Below are positions 55,470-64,000 of a stretch of 64,000 nucleotides of DNA, piece by piece. Source of the stretch: Hoplostethus atlanticus (Eukaryota; Chordata; Actinopteri; Trachichthyiformes; Trachichthyidae). Under the pieces are notes generated by a model. The model searched no databases, was not told where the DNA came from, and saw only the letters and a list, made by a program, of their open reading frames with translations. Position numbers and translations under genes: made by a program. The DNA is taken from positions 360,001 to 424,000 of the forward strand of contig JAXDDX010000226.1 in assembly GCA_034670405.1 (NCBI GenBank), read 5' to 3'. How positions within the stretch are numbered: the stretch's first letter is position 1; each line of letters opens with the position of its first letter.

Positions 55470-58400
55470 GTAGGCCAATAACGCTTCTCCTCCGCTTGTA
55501 TTTAACTTCAGCTGGAAATATTACACGGCGCAGGTGTCATTCTTTACCACAAACGAGTGCAAACGATTTCACACAGATACCGTTTGCTTTAGCAGCAATA
55601 TTTGAAAGTTTTTCATTATATTTTTTATTATTTTCTTTAGCGGTATATTGCCTTTACGCTGTGGGTTGTGTGTGTGTTTCTCCGGTGGTGCTGAAAGGGC
55701 AGCTCCGCAGTTTAAACAGCGTGTCATTTAAATGGTACTACGATTTCCACCCGTTATTAAATCAAACTGTGGCTGACATTTGGTTCGCTGGTTACGCAGT
55801 GAACATGTTGGTAATACTTTACAACTTGGTTTGTAGGGAGTAAACCTTGTGGCTGGACAGACCGAGCCGCCTGTCATCCAGTCAGTCAAATACTATCCTA
55901 TTAACGTTAACCCAGGCTCATATGTAGGAAGAGTGTGAAATGGTGCTAAACCGTAGTCCAGCACGGTAGGATTATAATAGGACTGGTTCAGGTTTGGGGA
56001 AATACTCGAGTATGAACTGTCAGAGAAATCAAGGTAGAGCTTTCTGCTGTAAGTTCTCGGGTTGTGTTTTTATTTGGCCGAGTGGCTCCTTTCACTTGGT
56101 GTCTGCTGAATTCTCTTTAAGGGCTGCAGTGTCTGTGTGTGTTTGTGTGTGTGTGTGTATATATATATATATTCAGTGTATGTGCTCTCATTCTTCATCT
56201 TTCTCTTCTTATGTAACTTTGTAGGCTGTAGGCAGCTTACAGGCGTATGCTTCTTTTGGGGTACTTTGCTGTGGCTCCCACAGCAGTGATTCCCCCACAT
56301 CTCTATCCTTGAAGCCTCTGAAACAGCATTTAGACCATCAGTGCACACTAAAACTCATACTGATGAAATAGTTTTAGGTGGGTCCGCTGCTCAGGAAGGC
56401 AGGGTGACCCACCCCACCTATTCAATGGTAGGGTAAATGCTGAGGCATGGCCCTTCTCTCAGTTTGAATACAATGATGCATGCAATAACGGTGTACTGCT
56501 GCACCTGTGAGATGCATTCAAGTAAATGTCACTGAATTATTTTTTTTTATGCATTTGAATTATTTTATATGGAGTCCTTGTTATCCCATCATTATACCAC
56601 TAGGGAAATGGTTTTGGACTAATAAAGAGGCTAGCCTCTTTCAGAATGGAAATCTGTATTCTCCAATGTCATTATCAGGCAATATTGTATAGTTGAGGTA
56701 AAGGATTCATGAAACAACATGGAGCATAGGGCTGACAAATGCAGGATTTTTGTGTTTGATATCAATCTTGATAATTGATGGCAAAGCGATTGCCAGTATA
56801 TCTGCGTCTAATTCTTAGTTTTTAGATATGATTGCAAAGCAAAAAAGATAGAATCATTTCAACAAAGGGCTGCACTACATGACAGCTGAAAGCTGAGATT
56901 CATGGTTACTTAAAGACCTAATCTGTGGGTGTGGCCTGTTGAAACTATGTTTAACTAGTGTATTTCATAGAGATAGAGAGAGAGATTTATTAGAATGAAA
57001 TAATTTCTTTCCTAATATCTGAATTTCATACAATTGGCAACATGTCACAGGTTATCATGTGATTAAAATGTATTTTAAGGGCATGAAAAGAAAATTATAT
57101 AAAAAATTATATAATTATATATCTCAGATTAAGAAATTTCAGATTAAGAAGTTTATTTTCCACCTATAGGTCAAACTCAAAATACCCAAATTTAGGTGCA
57201 TTAAATTGCATTTTTATCTATCTAAAGGATAATGGTGTCCAGTGCATATCATACATATGTTGTTACATATGTAGACATTGCATTGCATCCATCATATCTT
57301 GCTTTTCAATATAAAAGCGTAATCCATCAAAGCAACCTGAGTATTTCCCATTCCACTGAAAGAGAAATGAGGGGAAAAAAACTTCAGGCAATAACTGAAA
57401 AGTAATAAACGTTATTTGTATGGCACAAAAACAGTTACAAAGTGCTTAACAGGAAATAAAAGTAAAGACGAGAAGGTATAGCATTAAAATCTAGAAAGTA
57501 GAAAGGTACAAATTAAAATATAAATGGAGCACAACAATAACAAAAACGTTATGATTCCATAAAGGTTAAGACTAAAAGCTACAGCAAATAAGTGGTAGCA
57601 AATTCCTGAATCAATGCTCTCAACAGGCGTAACATCGTTCCCAATGGATGTAATAGTTATATACTTGTATTTGATACCTATTGGGTATAAACCATACACC
57701 ATTCAACAAGTCAACGCACTGGTTACATTAAAAGTGGGTATCATAAGTCTACACACCCTTTTACATTTTAAGGACTGAAATGAAAACCCATTAAATTATT
57801 AAATGACCCCTGTTCTAAACAGGGAAAGACATTTGAGGATCCTCCAATTTGTCATACTGAAACCACTGAACAAAGATTTGCTGTAATATAAATCATAAAT
57901 ATCAAGCCAGATGTTCAAATAATTGAAAATCTCAAACGCTTCTTAAAATGACATTTCACTTCAGTGTAACATTCGTTGTTTTCAGTGCTTTTATCCATAT
58001 AACAGTTCCTGTGCAGTCAACCAGTTTGTTTTCCTTGTAGGTGTGTGAAAAGTGTGTTCTAACACACACCCAGTGGTGAATACACACTCGGATCAAAAAC
58101 TGTCTGTGGGCTAACAAAGTCACACCAAGTACGTGTATTGAAACATGAAAATGTCACGTCGAAGTGGAACATCACTTTAAGTGGCTTTAAGTGGTTCTGC
58201 AGACATCACTGTTTTTTCTCTACAGATTTGGATTAGAGGAATACATCTCAATATCTGACAGTGTCCGTGCTCCGACTGGTCTGCCTAGCTGCAGATCATA
58301 TGTATGGGTTTCAATATGTTGGTTTTACTCTGCAGGATTCAATCTTTGGGTTTTTTCGTGATCAGCAGTGGCAATTGCACCATGTTCAGACACCCCACCC

Positions 58401-61400
58401 CCTCACCACCATCACCATCACCACTATAAATCCAGCTATAATGTAGTGATTTATGTGCTCTGGCTATTCAGAGAGTCAGAATGCCACTACATAAATCATG
58501 ACGGAGCACCATGAAGCCAGCGAAATCCTGCCCAGTTGGTTAACCGCAAACTCCATTTGCCTCTAATGCAGAATGCATGACGTCGATTAAATATTGTGAG
58601 AATACAACCAAGGTGTCATGGTGCTAGGAAAAGAAAACATACCAGCCAAGAGTTGAAAGTAACTGAAAGTCTGACTTCATTTGAGTGAAGCATCAGTGAG
58701 AAATGAGGCTTGAGGCTAATATTCCTCTCATTTATTATGGGTGTATGCACAAAAGTTATAATAAACCTTTAGTGTTTTTTCAGACGGGATTTTTTCAGGA
58801 TAAGTGTGTTGAGGCCAGCTCAGTTAAACCTCTAGGAAGTTTCATTTTTGTCAATGGGTTTAAGAGGGTATGAGGAATAGAGGACAGCGAGATTCACCTC
58901 CAGAAAGCAGCACAGAGAGGTGAACTCTCCAGCTCCCACTGTAAACTAGGCAAATAGACCATCCGCTAGCCCAGGGCCTTGGGGCTTTGCTAATCACTTA
59001 TCAAAGTGAAATTCACAAACACATTGTTCACCATGCGTCTCCGATTCCAGTCCCTATAACCTTATCTAAGCGTGATGGACTTGTCTGTGCTTTTTGACGT
59101 CATTTTTGAAGATTAGCATCAGTCCAGGTTTTCCCTCGGTTCATTTTGTTATGCTAGGCTTTCCAAGCATGAGGAACTGCTGGTTATCAATGTCAGCATC
59201 TGTCTCCTTACACCCTTTTGTGTTCATTTCCTGTAGTTGTTTTGGTTTCCGATCTCACTCCTAATGACCACTGCAGTTCTCTTGGAAGAGGATCGACAGG
59301 TGCATTTTTAAACACCATGGCTCTGTAAGAAACTCATCTTGCCCACTCCCCCCCTGAACTCCCCACCACATTAATTAGCAAAATGCCATTTCCTGGAAAG
59401 GCCAGGATGGTGGCAGCGCCAATCAGCAATATTTCACCGGCGACTGTTTGGATGCCGGTCAGCTGTTCTGAGATTTATACGCTCACTGCCGGAGCTTGGA
59501 CAGCAACTTCCTGCATCGAGAGGCTGAGCCTGTCGATGCCGGGGGGAGAAGGCGTTTCCATCTGTGCTTGTTAGACACTGTATGGGAATCACATGGCATG
59601 TTGTAGCAGTATGTACCTAATGATGTACCTTAATGTACCTAAAGTAGAGCCTCTCGTCTGCTTTATGAAAATGAACTGGAGCTGGAACCCTATTTTGGGC
59701 GATTTTTCAAGTCCTATTCAAGACCCTATTGGCGTCCTCGCTCACATTTCATGGTACAACCAAATCTGTTTATTCTGCTGACTCAGATTCTGCTTTGCCT
59801 CCGCGTCCTCAGTTTACCCCCCACCCTACCCTCACCGAGACATATGCTACTCCTGTGTAGTAGCTTCTAAATATGAAATATATCAGAGCTCATTAGGCTT
59901 GTTAATTGGATAAACCCAGCGGGCTGCCAATGAAAAGAACATCGAGTGACTCTCCACAGCTTCTGTATGCAAATGCTTAATGCGATCGACAGTCGACTGA
60001 TACACTAATTGCTCTTACCAAAGCAGCAAAAGTACAGCAGTGTTTTGTTTGACAGATTGAGGATTTTCCAAAATAGGCATATTCTTTTACAAAATATCAT
60101 CATCGATAGGATCTGCTGTATTGTACATACGTCCTATGCTCAGCGCTGGCAGTGCGCTACATACATTGGCTCCTGTAACGGGCGAATGATTCACATATCT
60201 CTGGTCGAGCCTGGTTTTCTAGCACAGCAGCCCGAACACAGCCCGGCCCACATGCTTGGATGTGCAGTGTGTTTTGAAAGCCTTGTGGAGTCGTCGCATC
60301 CCGAGGTAGATCCCAGTACAGGATGGAACAGAAGTGGCGTCTGGCTGTGGAAATATTAGTTATAGTAAACTATATAGTAATAGTTTCAAAAGTGAATTGT
60401 CATATCAGTGTCTCCCCAATCTCACTGAAATGCCTTTTCAACCAGTTCAGCTGATACTGATGCTGTAACCGTGATTAATAAGCAATGACTTTAGTAAATA
60501 TTGTTAAAGTTACCCCTCATCACATACTGTATGTTGTATGAAATGGATGGCCACATGCAAGCATGTTTGTGTATGTCTGTGTGTGTGTGTCTTGGGGTTA
60601 TCAAAGGAAGAGTATTATCTCAACATTATTAGATACTATATTAGTCTTGAGGGTCTGGTGATGATAACCTGTTAAGAGGAATGATTTTGTGGACACACAC
60701 AAACACTATGCACTTAATGCATGGACACACACAGATGCATTGTCCACCCACTGCATACAATCACTCCCTACAGATTGACACAAAAACAGATATTTTTGCT
60801 GCACATCAGATTTTTCTATAATTTTATTGCAGGCCGAGACCAGCCAAGCGATTTTCCACTTGCAGGATTTGAGTGCGTTTGATTTATTGAGCACATTTCT
60901 CAGGTCTACACACGGCTAGGGAGGTTGAGAGTTTAATTTGTAATAAACAGAGCAACGGTGTAATCTGCAGAGCATATCATCCATCGTAGGTCATGCCAAG
61001 AGTCTTTTTGTGACATTGATGAATTTGTATCCAAGCAGGAAAATATAGATAAAGGCTGAAAGCTACATATTGGGGTGTTGTGGATTGAGTGGGCTTATGG
61101 TGTGACGTATTACAAGGCATCCGGTTTACATGTATCGATTAAAAGTAACTGTTGCCCTTGCTGAAAGAAACTCTTGACAAATAGGTGATTTGTTCCTAAG
61201 TTACTCAAATATGATTTAAAAATGCATTATTTCTCATAATAATAATAATAACACTGTTTAACTTCATATTCAATGGATTCAGAGGTAAAGTGACCCAAAG
61301 TTAGTTGGATTTGAGGTATACATATACAGTAGGATGCCATTCATACTTCTCCAGTGTTTTTGCCTCTATTAACATTTGTAATTTCAATGCGTTTGTTTTG

Positions 61401-64000
61401 TAATCAAACATAAAACACCACATGGCTCTATGTTCTATGGACAGTAATATAGAAAATGGAAAAAACAAACTCCCAATAACACCGCTATTCAAGTCAATGG
61501 TTCCTGATGAAGGTTGGAAATCTTTTCTTAAATTGTTCTTTAATTGATCCAGCATTCGTGGGCGGGGCATTTCTCACTTCTCACCAACTATTTACAGATG
61601 GACAAAATGGCTGCAAAAGAAAAACAACAACCTCCAACTCACATTTACTGCTGAGTGATGTTCTCTCACATCCACAGCTGATACCTTGCTCACAGGTTCA
61701 GGTTGCTATTCTCGGCTCCGTGGGGTGAGAAGCGAAGTGAAGGTGAAGGTTCTGACTCCAAACCAGACATACATCGCTTTGTCAGTTCTAAAAATAAGGT
61801 ATCAAACGCACTACTTTTAAAGTGTGTTTCCAGTGCCCGGGGCTATGCGGGCTGGGAATGTGGAGCATTGGTGAGATGTGACTAAACGCGGTGCTGGCTT
61901 TCTTTTGAAGAAACTGGCGTACAACGTTGTACAAACGTTTGGAGTCCGGGAAAACTGTTGCTGTCTATGCAGGGATGTACAGTATACTGCATCTGATAAC
62001 CTGGCTGATGTACTGGATCCTCCACAAGCTAGCTGGGAGCTTATTCTGAAGACTGGCCCTAGAACAACTTGGTGTTTCAGTCAAAGAGATTGAGTGTTGA
62101 CATAAATGAGCAGCGACAGGCAGTCAATATCACAAAGCCATTATTGCCATTGTTGAGAGGATATGATGTAGCCTAATGAAAACTAATCACATAAGCTGAT
62201 CCTCTGTCTGTTTTAACAAATGTGAGGACGACTGGACATTTAGCTGGAGTTTGCCACTAACGCAGTTACTATCGTTTTAATATTCCCTGGAAATAGTAAT
62301 AATATTTCCAATTGATATAACACAACAGTGATTCAATCTCTAGCCAGTTCATGAAAGCTTTTACATCTAAACACCCGGTGTCTGGTAGGCCTTTCCTGGG
62401 AGAAATCTTCTGGAGACAGGAAGTGATGCGTTTTACGTTTGTTTGGAATAAATAGAAGAAGAACTGGGTAGTTAGCATGAGCAGCGATAGCAACCATGGC
62501 TGAACAGACAAAGAAAATAGCGCCACCTACAGAAACTCAAACTTCAGCAACAGAAACTCGCAACTCGTTTGATTGACAGGTGATCTCTGGGAAGTGCAGT
62601 GCAGAAACACCACAGTGATGAGAGCTGAGCACCAAAGATAGAGACAGTGGAGATAACCACTTTCACTTTCGTTTCATTTTTGCTAGAAAATGATTTTTTT
62701 TCGTAACCTTGTCTCTTAGTGTGACCCTAAAACCTACAGGAAGCAATACCAGTGCATCTCCCAACTAAGTACGTTGTCCCTCATGTCCCTTTCTGTCACA
62801 GGACGTTCTCTTCCTTGAGCTCCAACAACCGAATATCTCTGTCAGGTCACCTTAATTTCCTCAGGCTAGTTTTCTGTGTCACCGTCGGCTCTTGGCCACA
62901 GACCATCCCTCTCTGCTGGACCCAGACGGTAAGCCACAGCCGGCCTGATTCGAGGGGGGCAGGTAGAGGAGATTCCTCAAGGAAACTGGGACGAACCCTA
63001 AAAATGCCAGCTCGGCCCCAGACGTCTGCAGGAGGGAACAGGGCTGTGTCGGGCGGGATGCCACAGACTTCACCTTGACTTAGTTTACATGACGAAAAAC
63101 CTCACCCGGACATCTGCATATGCTATGATATCAATTCTTTTAATTATTTAGATCTACATCTTTTGGTTTGTTAGAGAGTGTGTGTGTGTGTGTGTGTGTT
63201 TGTTTTTGAATAAGTGTTTATTTGACACTTCTTTTTAAGAAAATGGAGAAAATAAGACACTGATACTACACTGATACTATACACTGACAGTATATACAGT
63301 TGCAGGAAATGGCATTTTTGGCAGTTCTAGCTATATAGTAAAAAAAAAAAAATTGTGACCATGCAATAGTGAAAGGTTTGGAAGATTAGACAGAAACTGC
63401 AGGGCTTTCGTGCATCACAGGATGTGAGCAATAACCAGTATGCACCTTACCCAAAAAGGACATGTAAGAAAATGTTATTTTTTGACAAGTACGGTGTGTG
63501 GTGAGCGGTAGAGTCGAAGCGGGAATGAAAGAGCATCCCTCTCCCTCCCACGCGCAGCTGCTCTATCGATCTGCTGGGCAACGGCAACTTGGCTTTCAGC
63601 TTCGAGCTTGGCAAAGAATTTCAGACAGCCTTGTCATGTTGAGGCACATCATCTTTCAATGGCTGTGTTTACATGAGTGTGTGAGAGTAACCCAGCTATT
63701 GGCCATACTTCAGTTAAGAGTGAAAAATTTAGAGTGAAAAAATAAAATGCATTTCCTTAGATTACTAGGTAGATTACTCATTTGTACACATCGGAGAGTA
63801 AGAAGAGACTGAGCCACTCCCTAAATGTGCAGAGCTACGTTTGGCCAAATGATGGACAGAATAAATAGGTTTTTAACCTTGATTTTAAAGAAACTTAAGC
63901 TTGTCTCGCTGATTGCAGCAGGCAGGCAGAAAAGGCTCTACGACCTGCACTTTTCTTTTTGACTGCAGGGATAGATGGGTAGCCAGCGTCCTGTGGCGGT
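55470..64000. other. Gene-poor terminal region
   Basis: No convincing exon. It contains (GT)n(AT)n near 56136-56172, (GT)n near 63178-63200 and a dispersed repeat tail near 57405-57450. A 10-bp inverted repeat (TGATTTATGT/ACATAAATCA) lies at about 58447-58498. Homeodomain-type TAATTA sites lie near 59370. It may be a long intron or a regulatory desert. Confidence 0.45.

Noticed and set aside
55460..55843. 127-codon hydrophobic plus-strand frame
   Set aside because: Starts inside a donor site and shows no family resemblance; likely chance.

Overview
The window is vertebrate nuclear DNA, almost certainly from a ray-finned fish. Three intron-containing genes can be read from homology plus splice sites. 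The repeats are typical of teleosts: long (TG)n/(CA)n/(GA)n tracts, Tc1, PIF/Harbinger-like, piggyBac-like, L2/Rex-like LINE and tRNA-SINE sequences. There is no sign of operons or prokaryotic genes.

Layout. 1-7.5 kb is GA/GT-rich repeat and intron-like DNA holding one candidate first coding exon (1072-1173), a dead LINE and a 712-bp MITE. 7,578-22,896 (+) is the main gene: 20 phase-consistent coding exons of ppp1r13b (ASPP1), encoding 991 residues. They run from the N-terminal glutamine-rich coiled coil through the proline-rich middle to the PP1-docking RVKF motif, ankyrin repeats and C-terminal SH3 domain. The family's N-terminal Ras-association-like exons were not found and probably lie upstream of the window. 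A 3' UTR of about 1.36 kb ends near a polyadenylation signal at 24,247.

24.8-41.3 kb is a nest of mobile elements. A roughly 4-kb host repeat carries a TTAA-flanked insertion. A second copy of that repeat carries a CAG-flanked Harbinger-like insertion. Each copy preserves the other's empty site. Embedded here on the minus strand is a fucolectin (F-type lectin) gene with two lectin domains (29,872-32,710), a TATA box near 33,657 and a polyadenylation signal at 29,798. Its second lectin domain carries a one-base frameshift. A Ty3/gypsy pol remnant lies at 36.9-37.4 kb.

42,848-45,536 (+) is a complete eight-exon sdsl gene (serine dehydratase-like, PLP-dependent, 322 residues). 47.6-49.7 kb is a Tc1 transposon interrupted by a degenerate Harbinger transposase. 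50-64 kb is gene-poor, with one MITE, one decayed LINE (about 52.95-54.57 kb), a possible tiny first exon at 55,453 and otherwise unassigned DNA that may include regulatory sequence.

The three genes do not form a pathway: ppp1r13b acts in p53/PP1 regulation, the fucolectin in innate glycan recognition and sdsl in amino-acid catabolism. The most unusual content is the reciprocal nested-transposon archive, the complementary loss of the sugar-binding motif in the two lectin domains, and the simple repeats that sit directly on splice sites of ppp1r13b and sdsl.
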